Of a stretch of 64,000 nucleotides of DNA, positions 24,140 through 35,122 are shown piece by piece. The stretch lies in the NCBI GenBank assembly GCA_012656075.1, contig JAAKBF010000242.1, positions 1 to 64,000 of the forward strand, read 5' to 3'. A model generated the notes under the pieces. The model was not told the origin of the DNA. It did no database searches and worked only from the letters and a program-made list of their open reading frames with translations. A program made the translations under genes and the position numbers. How positions within the stretch are numbered: the stretch's first letter is position 1; each line of letters starts with the position of its first letter. The DNA comes from Phytophthora hibernalis. Lineage: Eukaryota > Oomycota > Peronosporomycetes > Peronosporales > Peronosporaceae.

Positions 24140-24560
24140 GCCGGAGAAGAACTACACGTAATGAATTTTGATGGCTCGGCAAAAGCCAAGCGAGAAGGCG
24201 GCGCGTTCAGTGCAGTTGTTTGGAAACTACCCGGATGGTAAATCGTACACGCGGCAGCAGGCTATGCCACGGACCTCACCGTCAATGAAGCTGGATACCG
24301 CGGTATGTTGCTGGGGTACTCGCTTCTGGACAAGGTAAAAGTCGCCCGGCTGATTGTCTGCGGAGACTCGAACCTAGTCATCCGACAAATGAGGGACGAG
24401 ATGGACTGTAAATCACCAGGTCTGAGGCTGTTGAGACAGCGGGCCCGGGACGTTCTGCGAAGATGGCCGAGACACGACCTGTACCATGTACGACGGGATT
24501 GGAACGCCAGTGCGGATCTTCTGGTAGGACAGGCTCTCCAGCGTCAAGCGGGCATCAGAG
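24140..24560 (+). pseudogene. Element D second RNase H, archaeal type
   Basis: A second RNase H fold lies between the first RNase H and the integrase. The four acidic residues are all present: D in NFDGSAKAK (near 24169), E in TVNEAGYRG (near 24287), D in CGDSNLVIRQM (near 24364) and D in NASADLLVGQAL (near 24515). One in-frame stop interrupts it (24239-24241). Additional archaeal-type RNase H domains are known from some plant and oomycete Ty3/gypsy elements. Here the first RNase H has lost a catalytic residue while this one keeps all four. Confidence 0.8.
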
Positions 24561-24819
24561 CTCAGTCGCCCGAAGAACTACAGGACTTGAACACGCTAAA
24601 TCGTTTGACGGAGGTCATCGGACCCAGGGAACGTGACCAGGTAAACCCCGACCAAGGACCTAAACCCTCCGATCCAGAACCTGAGATACCCGATCTAGGC
24701 CGATCGGAAGGAGAATGTGTCGATAAAGAACCCGGAACGGATCCGATACTGCCAATGACCACGAGGTCGGCAGCGGTCCGAACCGCACCAACCACGGACA
24801 GAACCCCGGAAGTCTTACA

Positions 24820-25759
24820 GGAGTCGGTAGTACAGCGTTTGCGACTGGATCGGATCCGAATCGCCCAAGACGAGGAACCCTGGATCGGGAATCTCAAGAA
24901 GTATCTGAGCAGCGATCTTGGGGGACTCTCACGACGGGAAGCGAAGAATTGCAGTAAGATCGCACACCAGTATGAAGAAGGCGAAGGAGGTTTGCTCTAC
25001 TATCACGCAAAAGGCTATGAGTCGGCCGAAGAACGCGATACGATCATGAAGTTGGTTGTCCCAGAAACACTCCGCGAAGATGTGTTGCACCACTATCACG
25101 CGAGTCTGGAAGGGACCCACCAAGGAATCGGCCGGACCTATCAACGGTTACGACGCCATTTCCACTGGCCGGGACTATTCCGGAACGTGGATCGCTATGT
25201 TGGCGAGTGTACCGGCCGCGAAACGGGAAAAGGGAGACCGACTATCCAAGGCGAGTCCCCGGGTAATATCGTGGCAACGTGCCCGTTCCAAGTTATCGCA
25301 ATGGTCCGTATCTCATCACTGCCCGCGTCGTATAAAGGGAACACCGAACTCCTCGTGTGGGTCGATTTGTTCACGGGTTTCGTAATCGTGAAGGCGAATA
25401 TTTCCAGAACGGCGCAGACCGTCTGGGAGGCGTACGAAAAAGCCGTTTTCCGAAGGTTCGGAGCAAGTGAAGCTATCCGGCATGATCGGGAACCGAGCTT
25501 CATGTCCGACTTCTTCCGGGCGTTCAATAAACTGATGGGCCAGAAGCAGCGAGCGACCCTTGTTATCGACCGCTGTCCAACGGAGCTGCAGAACGCATGG
25601 TGCAAACGATCACAAGGGCGATAAGATGTACATCACGGACGTAGACCAGCGAGACTGGGATGAATACGCCGAGCGACTTACCTTCGAGCTGAATACGGCA
25701 CATGACCGCACGAGGAACGAAACCCGGTTTTACCTCGTACACCGGGTCGCGGCACCAGT
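24820..25759 (+). pseudogene. Element D integrase, degenerate and truncated
   Basis: The H2C2 zinc site is present as HHYHASLEGTHQG with VGECTGRE, where the second Cys has become Arg. The core has lost its first Asp: AMVRIS replaces the usual AMDxI. It keeps RHDREPSFMSDFF, but the third motif, normally containing NGxxER, reads CPTELQNAW. The C-terminal part NTAHDRTRNETRFYLVH (near 25695) leads into a solo LTR at 25760, so the GPY/F and chromodomain are gone. The enzyme is inactive. Confidence 0.8.
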
Positions 25760-26762
25760 TGTGGTGTTGTGATTCACAGAAAACGTCGTTAGTTCGGCTT
25801 CCCGCAACAACACAATAATTCGCCGAGTCAGGTCGGCGATGTTGGGCTTGCGCAGGGTTCCTGTCGGTTTCCTTTGCGGTTCGCCCCAGCCGGGGTTCAG
25901 TTGAGTGTTGTTCCCGACGGGTACCAAGCTCCAAACTCTCCAGAGACTCGCCTGAGCGGGGCAGTCTCCGTGCAAAACCCTGTGCCCTCCACCAAAGGAT
26001 GGACGGCAGCGCGCGAGCGCGTTTACAGGTCACCAGGCGCAGATTACGCCCAGCTAGGAGGTTACGGTGTCCTGGGTTGTGCAGACCCACCGGCGCGTCG
26101 ACTTGTCTTCGCTTGGTAGCGAGAAGTGCCCACCCGGGCCGACCTTGATCTCTTGGCGCTACCAGACGGCTCCCCTACAAGCTATGCCTGTCGGGGAACG
26201 ACGGCAGACATAATCCAGCCCACGCAGGACTTACCAGAAAAAGTGTACGCTGTTCTTGGACTTAGAAGATTCTGCTCTGATTGTTATCTCTATGTCTTTG
26301 GAGAGTCCCTTCGGGCTATTCCCAATGGTCTTCTATCGGTCCTATACAAATATGTAATGAAATGGAGTCGTTACAGATCTCCCTGCGACTCTTCGCTCAG
26401 CTCCGTCCCTTGGTAACGAACTGTTTCCTAACTCTCGGCGACTCTTCGCCCAGATCCTGATTTATCTCCCAGTTGATATATCTTCTTCGAGGCATATTCT
26501 CGCCAAGTCGACTTTCGCCGAGTCCAACTTTCGCCGAGTCGATTATTGCCGAGTCCGTCCATCGCTGAGTCCGTCCTTCGCTGGGTCCAGCTCAGTGCGG
26601 TTCCCGTTTAAATCCGTTCCCTGTTGAGTGCGATGTATCCAGTCGGCGGTGTACCCACTTGATGGTGTACCGTCTTGATCCTCTTCAGTGCGATGTACCC
26701 ACTGGTCTAGCTTAGGCATCCCTTGTGTAGGGTTACCCAAAGCTGGATTTCCCTACACCACA
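25760..26762. repeat. Solo LTR of the copy-3 family
   Basis: This ~1.0-kb sequence has inverted ends, TGTGGTGTTGTG and CTACACCACA. It is highly similar to 56765-57762. It sits exactly at the broken end of the element D integrase. I see no target duplication (CCAGT left, CAAAC right), so loss of the element interior was probably combined with a deletion of flanking sequence. Near 26500-26600 it carries a cluster of TCGCCGAGTC-like words. Confidence 0.85.
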
Positions 26763-28374
26763 CAAACGTATTGTATGTGGTGTCCCACCTCGCCTAAAGT
26801 CTGAATGCCCATGTCGTAGCAAAGCTGGACCGAGCGTCCCGTTGAGACTCGGCGCACAGCTCTCGCTGTCCAAAGCCCCTTGCTTTGGTCAACACTCCCC
26901 TCGGCGCACAGCCTGCGTCAACAGACGCGGCGGTCCTGTCGGCGCGGAGCAGAGCAGAGCGCATCCACCCGAGAGCAACGGCGACAGCCACGCACGGGCA
27001 ACAACATATCCGTGTACCCGGAACTCGCCGTGTCCACAAGTACCGAGTGAAGCAGGAAAACAAGAAAAGAATACCGTGTGAAGCCTCTACAGTGAGTGTA
27101 CCTTTGGTGGATACACTTTAGTTCCTGGACGCAGATTGTCCTCGAACACAGATATCTGAGCGTGCAAATTATTATGCGCGCCCAAGGTCATCGTGCTCTG
27201 TGAGGCTGTACACATCGGTTTCAAGTTATTTCGAGGTTCAAGAACCCTGAGCGTAGGTGGAATACACCTGCGTTCAGGATATCAAGAATCCAGCAAACAC
27301 AAAGACACGGCCCCTTGAAGATGGGAAGATCAACCCACAAAGTGTCAACGTCAACATCCAGTATAATCAAATCAAGTCAAAGCAGAAGATCGCAATGAAG
27401 GAACACAGAAGAACACGGAAGAACATCGAAGAACGAAGACAACAAGATACCATTTACGAATAGCTAGCGATAGGCTAGCAAAGATAACAATCAGAGTTCG
27501 TTTACCCCCTACTACACAAGTCGCTCAAAGAAGGGCTACCGACAAGCAGGAAACGGGTGGACCGATCAGTTAAGGACGGTTCGGTGCGGGGCTCCCTAAA
27601 ATATTCAAGTCCAGTTGTGAGGGAATCATTCACGTAGGTGTCTGACGTGATCCTTGCATTCCATTTTTTAGTTGATCCCGCTGCGTGTACGGTAAGGGCG
27701 GTGTTTCATTTCATATTGACAAGACCTTCTTGGGTGATTAGTAGCAGTCATCCCCAGGAATATTTGATAGACTGCGTTCAAGGTTGGATTGTATTTGTGT
27801 GTGTTATTTCCCTCATCTGAGGGTGGTGCGCATTTGAAAGGGCTTCAGGGTTGACCAGTACCCTAAACGCAGCCCTTGTTGACTGGCGTTCAGACCCACC
27901 GTTCAAGGGTCTATAAGAATAAGTAGCGGCTATTTGTTGTATATAACTCTGTATTCGTATTGGTTATCTGAAAGTGATGTTTCTTCTGGGTTCTCGAATC
28001 CGGATTCAGACATTGGAGAAGTGCGTTCAGGAAGTGAACGTTACGCCCGACATTTTCAAGGACTATTTGTATTGGACAACTCATTTGGTGGCAAATCCAG
28101 GCTCCCCGAATTAATCGACGCTGATAGGGAAAACACAAGGTGCCACGCCACCCTGAATCGCGGTTTCAAGGAACTGCGTTCAGGGTTTACAACCCCAAGG
28201 CTTAAGTTTCAGGACTAAGTCTGGGCTACCGCTATACACTTGGGCGACAAAGTTTCACCGACTTCGTCACAACTGGTGCGCGTGCCCGGATTTGGGGTCC
28301 TAGGATTTCGCCGGAGTTGTTTATATTAGTAGGAATTGAATAGTTGGGTCTCGTTAATTTCTAAAACCTCTCTA
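26763..28374. other. Unassigned spacer, no gene supported
   Basis: This 1.6-kb stretch has only short frames and no recognisable domain. The motif GCGTTCAGG recurs near 27271, 28022 and 28181. Part of it may be the leader or LTR of the element whose ORF begins at 28375, but I cannot place boundaries. Confidence 0.4.
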
Positions 28375-28482
28375 ATGACTGGAGGACGAGGCAAGAAGAA
28401 GGGAGGGCGCGGAGACGGCGGAAATACGAAACGCTTGTGGCGCCGAGCGCAAGGACTGCCTGCTGAAGAGCACAAGGACTTG
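28375..28482 (+). pseudogene. 5' part of an ORF interrupted by element E
   Basis: The ATG at 28375 opens a basic, Gly/Lys/Arg-rich segment (TGGRGKKKGGRGDGG). It runs to the left copy of the ACTTG target duplication. The reading frame continues after the right copy at 35123, so one ORF was split by element E. The protein family is unknown to me. It could be a small gag-like or host DNA-binding protein. Confidence 0.55.
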
Positions 28483-28866
28483 TGCAGCGGGGCTGCCGTA
28501 GCCTTTAGCGTCATAGGAAGACGTTGACTCAGCGAGTCTATTAGTATTACGGTTGAGAACCTTGTTCTATCCGAGAACAAGTTAGGCCTGTGAGATATCC
28601 GATCTCTAGGCCTCAAGAGTCGATGTAGTCTTAACCCAAGACTTGTGACCTCTTCGTTGCTAAACGTAAACTGTATTCTTGTTCTTATCTGCGGCCAAGC
28701 CGCCTACGGTGTAATGTATAAACTTCACTATCTAGCGTAGTGAAGCTAAGCTCTCCAACCAGTGGTTGTGAAGCTATCTACTGATATCTAATCACTATCC
28801 AGTACAGAGTACTGCTTTAGGGAGAGGAAGGTGGGTACACCGTAACCTCCATGTAACCCCGTTACA
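28483..28866 (-). repeat. Element E 3' LTR
   Basis: On the minus strand it starts TGTAACGGGGTTACATGG at 28866 and ends GCCCCGCTGCA at 28483. The left target duplication ACTTG follows. Confidence 0.9.
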
Positions 28867-28877
28867 CCTTCCCCTCA
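28867..28877 (-). promoter_or_regulatory. Element E polypurine tract
   Basis: On the minus strand TGAGGGGAAGG directly precedes the 3' LTR start. This is the plus-strand priming site. Confidence 0.75.
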
Positions 28878-28924
28878 GACTGTGAACACCACGTGTCCAC
28901 AATCGTCATTGCCTCAACAGAGGA

Positions 28925-29596
28925 TTGCAGACCGTTGAAAGGTCACCGTACGCCACAGAACCCGGCGCAATAGCGACATTCTCCTTGAGAACCCGGCTGC
29001 AAGCCATCGGCGCGTTCGTCATTTCCCAATCGACCACACGCAGCACAAAAGTCGCTCGGGCAGAAGAGCATGCTGCTCGCGCGGCTCTCCATGAGAGGTT
29101 GCTGACGCCGCAGCACACGACGCCACGTGAGTACCGTGAACGTCTGCTGTGTCAGCAGTGCAAGGAATCTGTCCCACAGATGCGGACCTACCCGGTCGTC
29201 TTGCAGATGGGTGAGCTTGCTAGCGAGGATGATGCTCAATTTGAGTCTTGGGTGGAAGGAGCACGCCGGCTCCCTTCCGTTGCCGCTCTCCGAGCTAGTT
29301 TTCGTGAGGACGATGTCCGATTGCAACGTCGGCTGCACTTCGACTTTGCGAAGTTGAAGGCGAAACACCAGTTGCCTGCGGATTACCGCCGTGTTCAAGG
29401 GATCGTCCTTAATGCTCAATCGAGCGCTGCGGTTCCTCACCGTAGTGAGTCGTCGGCTGCAGCAGCTCAGGGTCAAAGCTTGAGCTCAGCTTCTGACCCG
29501 TCAGCCCCCCGCCCTACTGGCGGGAAGCGCGACGCGACCGGGGTAGCGGTCGCAAGCCCGCGGGGCGCGGAGGGCAAAAGGGTCCACGGCGTCTGA
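28925..29596 (+). CDS. Antisense ORF between pol and 3' LTR of element E
   Basis: An intact 223-codon frame lies on the strand opposite to pol. It starts about 58 bp inside the 3' LTR and reads toward pol. Its stop overlaps the end of the chromodomain reading by a few tens of bases. The composition is protein-like: Ala/Arg/Glu-rich helices (RAEEHAARAALHERLL), a CQQC pair, an acidic and aromatic stretch (EDDAQFESWVEGARRLP), and a disordered Ser/Gly/Lys tail. It has no similarity I recognise. Plus-strand coiled-coil-like sequence continues in other frames to about 30148 (LERSLTGLQGQVNTLTSLL), but there it overlaps the pol linker, so that part is uncertain. The same position holds antisense ORFs in gypsy copies 1-3. 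Confidence 0.55.
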   Translation: MQTVERSPYATEPGAIATFSLRTRLQAIGAFVISQSTTRSTKVARAEEHAARAALHERLLTPQHTTPREYRERLLCQQCKESVPQMRTYPVVLQMGELASEDDAQFESWVEGARRLPSVAALRASFREDDVRLQRRLHFDFAKLKAKHQLPADYRRVQGIVLNAQSSAAVPHRSESSAAAAQGQSLSSASDPSAPRPTGGKRDATGVAVASPRGAEGKRVHGV

Positions 29597-31046
29597 GCAG
29601 TCCTGCCGGAGCGGCACTTTAAACTCCCATGAGTTGTGCGAGTGAGGCTCCCCGCCATTTTACCAGATACTGGTTATGCCCACGGCAGCGACGCTTCGCT
29701 AGAATACGCTCCACATGATAGTGGAGCACACCCTGCGCGTCAAGCAGCGCCGGTGGCGGACGACTTTGAGCGGGTGATGGCACCGCCAACTCAGGCGGAG
29801 CTCCGACAGTATGTGAACGAGGTTCGTTTACTGCGCGCGCGACTTCGAGGAGACGACGGATCGTGCCCAACTGTGGGATGCGCTGGCGCGGCTCGATGAG
29901 CGAATGGACTGGGTGTGCCTTCCCCAGTCGGTCTCTGATCGACTTGTGGAGCTCGAGCGTCGCTCGTCTGCGTCTGAGACGGCCATGCAGCAGCAAGCGG
30001 GGTGATTAGCTGAACTGGAGCGGAGCCTGACTGGCTTGCAGGGTCAGGTAAACACGCTGACCAGCCTGTTGCAGGGGAACTTCGGGCCGACGCCCGCCCC
30101 GGGGCCAGCGCCTCAGCGTTTACCTCCGCCGGGTCCCGATACGGCTTGAGTAAGCCAACGTAAAACGTCGGGTGCGTACGCATCTTCTTTGGAAGATTAA
30201 GCGTATACGCTAGACCCCGTTTGGCCACGACCTTGAAAGGCCCGATGAATCTTGGACGCAGCTTCGTCTTGAAGACTGCAGACACTGCATGTGTAGGTAG
30301 GTTCTTTGCATTCAATAAAACCAGGCCACCGACCTCAAAGCTTTCAACATTGCATCTGCCTTTAACATCTGCATGTTCCTTTTGCATGTCTTGGCTCTCT
30401 GCCATAGTGTCTCTGACATGTCGTAAAACACTAAGTCGTGTTGACACAAAGACGTCAACCTGACGTCGAACTTTAGCAGGGCTGACTTCAGCAAGCCGCT
30501 CGGCTTGCCCTCCCCACCAAGCCCGGAACCACGGAGTGGCGGCGCGAGCGGGACGCGCGGGTTGGTTAAACCGTTCACGTAGAACGGTGTATAACCGGTA
30601 GAAGCATGTACCGCATTATTCAATGCAAACTCAACGAGTGGAAGCATAGAGCTCCAGCTCTTAGATGTTTCAGCACACGTGCTGCGGAGGATATCCTCGA
30701 CAACGCGATTAACGCGTTCCGTTTGACCGTCAGTCTGGGAGTGGTGCGCGGTGGACATGTCTAACCTGGTGCCCAGCACCTTGAAGACGAACGACCAAAA
30801 CTTCCCGGTAAAACGGGGTCTCGATCCGAGACAATTGCCTCCGGCAGCCCTTTTGGCGGAAAACACGATCGAGAAAGATCGTAGACGTGCTTTTCCTGTA
30901 ATGGAGTCCGGCACAGCCGCTAGATGAGCCATCTTGCTCAGACGGTCAACAAAGACCACGATGCCGGTGTTGCCCGCCGAGTCCTTCGGCATGCCAAACA
31001 CGAAATCCATACTCATGGATTGCCAGCATCCCGTAGGGACAGGCAA
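29560..31046 (-). pseudogene. Element E integrase, GPY/F and chromodomain
   Basis: The integrase core begins with SMDFVFGMPKD (first Asp). It loses the second-Asp region to a frameshift near 30830, then keeps HSQTDGQTERVNR (third motif, near 30715). A GPY/F module, RPRFIGPFKVV with LLKPYRDP, lies near 30240-30165. The chromodomain (HVERILAKRR, then QYLVKWRG) is near 29760-29660 and shifts frame after KWRG into HNSWEFK. Integrases with this tail are chromoviral. The intervening linker is Pro/Ser-rich. Confidence 0.8.
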
Positions 31047-31064
31047 ACTTGCCAGGGGCGCCGA

Positions 31065-32582
31065 TCATTGGGGAGACAGCTTTACACGTTGACACGTCTC
31101 ACACGTGCGCACGTACGTGCTTGTCCACTTATAAATCTTGGGCCACCAATAGTGTGTGCACACAGAGCTATAAGTCTTCTCACGACCGAGATGGCCGGCC
31201 ACAGGCGTGTCATGAGCCTGATAGATGATGCGATACTTCAAGTTCTCGTCATGAGGAACGACCACGCGTGGTGTATCGGCCGCATCCGTGCTGTAGTACA
31301 GCAGGCCGTCATCGAGGGTGTACCGATGCAGCCTAGCGCGTAAGCGCGACGACAATTTAATGTCCGAGTATTTAAACTCGTCGCTCCCAAGAGCGTGTAG
31401 TAGTGCCACGCACATGTCGTCGCTGGCATACTTTGCCCTAATTAAGTCTGGTACAGACGAAGTCACTGTCGTGACATGGGCTAGCTCGTAATCTGGCCTG
31501 CGCGATAGCGCATCAGCCAAAGCGTTCTGCTTTCCTGGTTTATATTTCACCTCAAAGTTATATTCAGCAAAGAAGGACAGCCATCCGGCCATCCTCTGCG
31601 AGAGGTGAGGCGACTGGGTCGCAGTGCGCAAAGACGCATGATCAGTGAAGATCACAAACGGCTTAGAGCCGAGCAGGTGAACCCTGAACTTAACAAGAGC
31701 GTACTTCATCGCAAGTAGCACCTTGTCATGAACTGGATAGTTCTTCTCTGCAGCCTTGAGCTGGCGAGATTCAAACGCGATCACGCGGTCTCGCCCCTCG
31801 GCGTCTGCCTGCAGCAGTGCACAGCCGATGGCAAAGTCCAACGCGTCACAGAGGACACTGAATGGTTGACCAGGGACTGGCAACGCCAAGATAGGGGCGT
31901 GAAGGAGACTCTCCTTGACTGCCTCAAAGGCCTCTTGATGATCGGTGTCCCAGCACCATTCCGCATCCTTCTTAAGGAGATTCGACAAAGGTCGAGCCAT
32001 ATCGGCGTAGTTTGCGCTGTACTTGTGCAAGTAGTTGGCGAGACCCAACCACTTTCGCAAGTCCTTCTGGTTCTTAGGAACCGGCCAGTCCACGATGGCC
32101 TTGACCTTAGCGGGATCCGCACGAAGGCCTCGCTTGCCGATGAAGCACCCTAAGAAGGGAATCTCTTCCGCACCAAAGACACACTTGTCTGCGTTGGCGT
32201 ACAGCTTATTAGTGCGCATGCACTCAAGCACTGCTCGAAGGTGGTCAATATGATTTTCCACGTCCGACTTTCCGTGCTCCGCACTACTGTGGATGAAGAT
32301 GTCATCAAAGTACGTTTGTGCGTACGCCCGATGTGGCCTAAAGAGCTGCGTCACAAGACGATTGAACGTCGCCGGAGCGTTCGACAGCCCTTGGGGCATT
32401 ACCAACCACTCCCAGAGCATACCGCTCGGAGTACTGACAGCCGTCAGCGGGACATCGCTCGTCCGCATGAGCAGCTGATAATAGCCATCGACCAAGTCGA
32501 GCGCACTGTACATCGTAGACCCAACCATGTTGCTCTGCTGAACATCCTTTCGCCCCCAGGCTGACGTCCTCATCGACATCAC
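31065..32582 (-). pseudogene. Element E RT, RNase H and integrase zinc site
   Basis: This 505-codon frame starts inside RT: YSALDLVDGYYQL, WEWLVMPQGLSNAPATFNRL, and the catalytic YFDDIFIHS. RNase H has LCDALDFAIG, the Glu box reading NYPVHDKVLLA (the expected Glu is Val), and FTDHASLRT. The integrase HHCC zinc site is HDTPVAGHLG with CETC. Everything N-terminal to the palm core is missing. At 32570-32590 the sequence jumps from the protease-RT linker to the RT middle, an internal deletion. The fragment at 1300-2284 shows what is missing. Confidence 0.85.
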
Positions 32583-32948
32583 CGGTCACACCATTGATGA
32601 GGGTGTATAGCTGTTCGCTATCACCCTTGGTCACATTTAATGTCGTGACAGGTGCCTTGCGTCGCGCAGTCGACAATCGACGTCGCTGCCTCCTCCGCGC
32701 CGACGGGGTTCGCCTCGAAGAGATGAGGGCGTTGACAGTGACAGGTGTCGCCACCTCGTGTTGCCCCGTAGGGGCTTCCATGTCGAAGTCGACATGCGGT
32801 GAGGAGCTGCATGACTCGCAGGCCTCACCTAGTGCAATATGTGCCACCCCACACGCATCAAGATGCTCGCCTCCATGATGTCTCGGCTCGCGGCCGACCA
32901 CGCCTTCACTGGCATGCAACAGTGCCCCACCGCAGTGGAGATCACAGT

Positions 32949-33572
32949 TTAACGGATTACGTGCCGTTCCACGTGCATGTCATGCCACGAGACGTCGTTA
33001 TCGCAACGAACGCCGCTCAGCGGATTACGTGCCGCTCCACCAATCGTCCTCAAGCTCGTCTCGGAACCGCTGTCCAAGACAATCTCAGTGTCGACTAACT
33101 CAGATACTCCAATATCTAGCACATTGACCGACTCGGTCCAGTGCTCGCGCCAATAGCGCTTTTGCTTCCCAGCAGAGGTGGGTTCGTGACTCGCCAAAGC
33201 TCCGCCAGGGGAAAAGCGCGTTGCGCCCAAGGTCTTCGACCTCCAATCAATCCATGGTTCATGGCGTTCCAGCCAGGCCATGCCCAGAATGAGATCATAC
33301 CTTGAATCCAGGTCCAAGACCAGACAGCGTTCGATGCTGTCGAAGTCAAGGAACTTCACACCCAGGTCCACAGGGACCTTGGGTACTGTGACACAGGTTC
33401 CCGTCGCGAGACGGACGGTAATTGTACCACTCACACGCGCCACTAGCGCCTCAGCATACTGCTGACTTCCTTCCACCGTGGAGCGTCGAGCATAGTTGCC
33501 CGACGCCCCAGAGTCGATCAAGATCGTCCATGGCTTGGAGAAGCCCTTGAAGGTCGCTTGAACGACTAGCAA
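32949..33572 (-). pseudogene. Element E protease
   Basis: The retropepsin-like frame has ILIDSGASGNYARR (active Asp near 33520), then LVLDLDSRYDLILGMAWLERH (hydrophobic-Gly box near 33300). The order gag-protease-RT and the strand agree with element E. Downstream linker frames (32919-32590) carry acidic and basic stretches without a recognised domain and end at the RT deletion point. Confidence 0.75.
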
Positions 33573-33650
33573 GCCTGGCGTTCACGTTCCGTGTTAAAGA
33601 GCACGGTGCTCTGTGGGGCTAAGCACAGCCGTCCTCCTTCTCCTAGAGGC

Positions 33651-34541
33651 TCAACAGAACTTAGTTCTACCCCAGTAGGCCGCCCCGCGCCTACTGGGTG
33701 CTGCCGTTTCCCGCGACGAACCAGAAGACTGGTTAGAAGCGGAGCTTCTGCTCGATGGAGCCTGACGCTGCTTGCGTAGCGGACACCCTGGTGGTAGGTG
33801 TCGAGTGTCACCACATGTGAAACATCTGCGGATGTCCATGCGCTGTTCAGCAGCAAGGAGCTCGGCCTCCCCATCTTCAGCATAGCTGAGGTCCATCGGC
33901 TCGGGGCCATTCGTCGGGATCGTAGATGGTGCGCTCCATCCGAAGCGGGCCGACTTGAAATTGAATTCAGCGTTCAACGCCACGTTCACAGCCTCTTCAA
34001 AAGAGTCAGGGTGAACACGGAAGACTTCCGTTCTGGTCACGCCAGTTCGGAGACCCTCCATAAAGACAGTCACAGTGACCGCCTCTGGTAGAGGATCGGA
34101 AGCCATTCCGGCGAATAGAGTTCGCAACTCCTGGACGAAGTCCACCAACTTCTTCTTGCCCTGTCGGGTCGCAAGAAAGCGTGACCGCACGCGGTACGCC
34201 TGATGAGGCGGCGAGAAGACTCGCGACAGCTGAAGCTTGAGTTGTTCCCACGTATGGAACGCCGTATTGACGGATGCTCCGCACGTAAGTGCCCATTCTC
34301 GCGCACGCCCGCTCAGCTTAGAAATTGCCAGCGCCACGCGCTGCTGCTCCGTGAGCAGCATGGCAGATGTCATGGCCATTTCGACCTCACGGATCCAAAG
34401 CAGGAGACTTTCGCTCTCCTTACCTTCAAAGATCTTGACACTTACCGTAAGTGGTTTAGGTCGGGAAGACCCGTCCAACGTCGGTCTGGACGCCGGAGGC
34501 GCCGCCGACGCGGTCATTCTTTGTTGGAGGCGGTCCAACAA
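33651..34541 (-). CDS. Element E gag
   Basis: The 296-codon open frame begins about 180 bp inside the primer site. The N-terminal retrotrans_gag capsid region contains VKIFEGKESESLLLWIREVE, SGRAREWAL, WEQLKLQLSRVFSPP and KKLVDFVQELR. The knuckle CFTCGDTRHLPPGC is near 33830-33790. A Ser/Arg-rich tail follows. It is uninterrupted, unlike pol. It would form the particle shell and bind the RNA through the knuckle. Confidence 0.8.
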   Translation of the reverse strand: MLDRLQQRMTASAAPPASRPTLDGSSRPKPLTVSVKIFEGKESESLLLWIREVEMAMTSAMLLTEQQRVALAISKLSGRAREWALTCGASVNTAFHTWEQLKLQLSRVFSPPHQAYRVRSRFLATRQGKKKLVDFVQELRTLFAGMASDPLPEAVTVTVFMEGLRTGVTRTEVFRVHPDSFEEAVNVALNAEFNFKSARFGWSAPSTIPTNGPEPMDLSYAEDGEAELLAAEQRMDIRRCFTCGDTRHLPPGCPLRKQRQAPSSRSSASNQSSGSSRETAAPSRRGAAYWGRTKFC

Positions 34542-34720
34542 AGCATTCTCATAACTTGAGAAAGCGTCCAGACGCGCGTTAATCGCATCCGGACCTTGCG
34601 AAGCAGGATGCGACCACCCTCAGGGCCCAACAAGGACATAAGCTGTTGGTTTGGGGGTAAGTTCGCAAACTGGTCCATCCTCACATAGGGTCAGTCTTTC
34701 AGACTCAGGTGTAGGATTGA

Positions 34721-34737
34721 CTACAAGTGCTACCAAG
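34721..34737 (-). promoter_or_regulatory. Element E primer-binding site
   Basis: On the minus strand CTTGGTAGCACTTGTAG follows the LTR end directly. Nearly the same sequence follows the LTR ending at 13180. I cannot name the tRNA. Confidence 0.6.
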
Positions 34738-35122
34738 TGCAGCGGGGCTGCCGTAGCCTTTAGCGTCATAGGAAGACGTTGACTCAGCGAGTCTATTAGT
34801 ATTACGGTTGAGAACCTTGTTCTATCCGAGAACAAGTTAGGCCTGTGAGATATCCGATCTCTAGGCCTCAAGAGTCGATGTAGTCTTAACCCAAGACTTG
34901 TGACCTCTTCGTTGCTAAACGTAAACTGTATTCTTGTTCTTATCTGCGGCCAAGCCGCCTACGGTGTAAATGTATAAACTTCACTATCTAGCGTAGTGAA
35001 GCTAAGCTCTCCAACCAGTGGTTGTGAAGCTATCTACTGATATCTAATCACTATCCAGTACAGAGTACTGCTTTAGGGAGAGGAAGGTGGGTACACCGTA
35101 ACCTCCATGTAACCTCGTTACA
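34738..35122 (-). repeat. Element E 5' LTR
   Basis: It differs from the 3' LTR by one inserted A (near 34968) and one substitution (near 35115). The right target duplication ACTTG begins at 35123. Confidence 0.9.

Larger units (their letters stand above)
28483..35122 (-). mobile_element. Ty3/gypsy element E, complete with target duplication
   Basis: Two nearly identical LTRs (384 and 385 bp, one substitution and one indel) flank gag, protease, RT-RNase H, integrase-chromodomain on the minus strand and one ORF on the plus strand. ACTTG flanks both ends (28478-28482 and 35123-35127). A primer site lies inside the right LTR and a polypurine tract inside the left. The insertion is recent. Pol is defective: the RT N-terminus is deleted near 32570, with frameshifts in integrase and chromodomain, so it would need help to move. 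Confidence 0.92.

Noticed and set aside
26842..27121. Two overlapping plus ORFs of about 78 codons and one opposite ORF of 89 codons
   Set aside because: No domain, no repeat elsewhere in the window, and three competing frames over the same bases.
30000..30148. Extension of the element E antisense ORF into plus-strand coiled-coil-like sequence
   Set aside because: It needs a frame change and a stop read-through and overlaps the pol linker; kept only as a remark in the ORF entry.
34620..34871. 83-codon minus ORF also found at 28326-28616
   Set aside because: The shared part lies in the element E LTR; it is repeated because the LTR is repeated, not because it is a gene.
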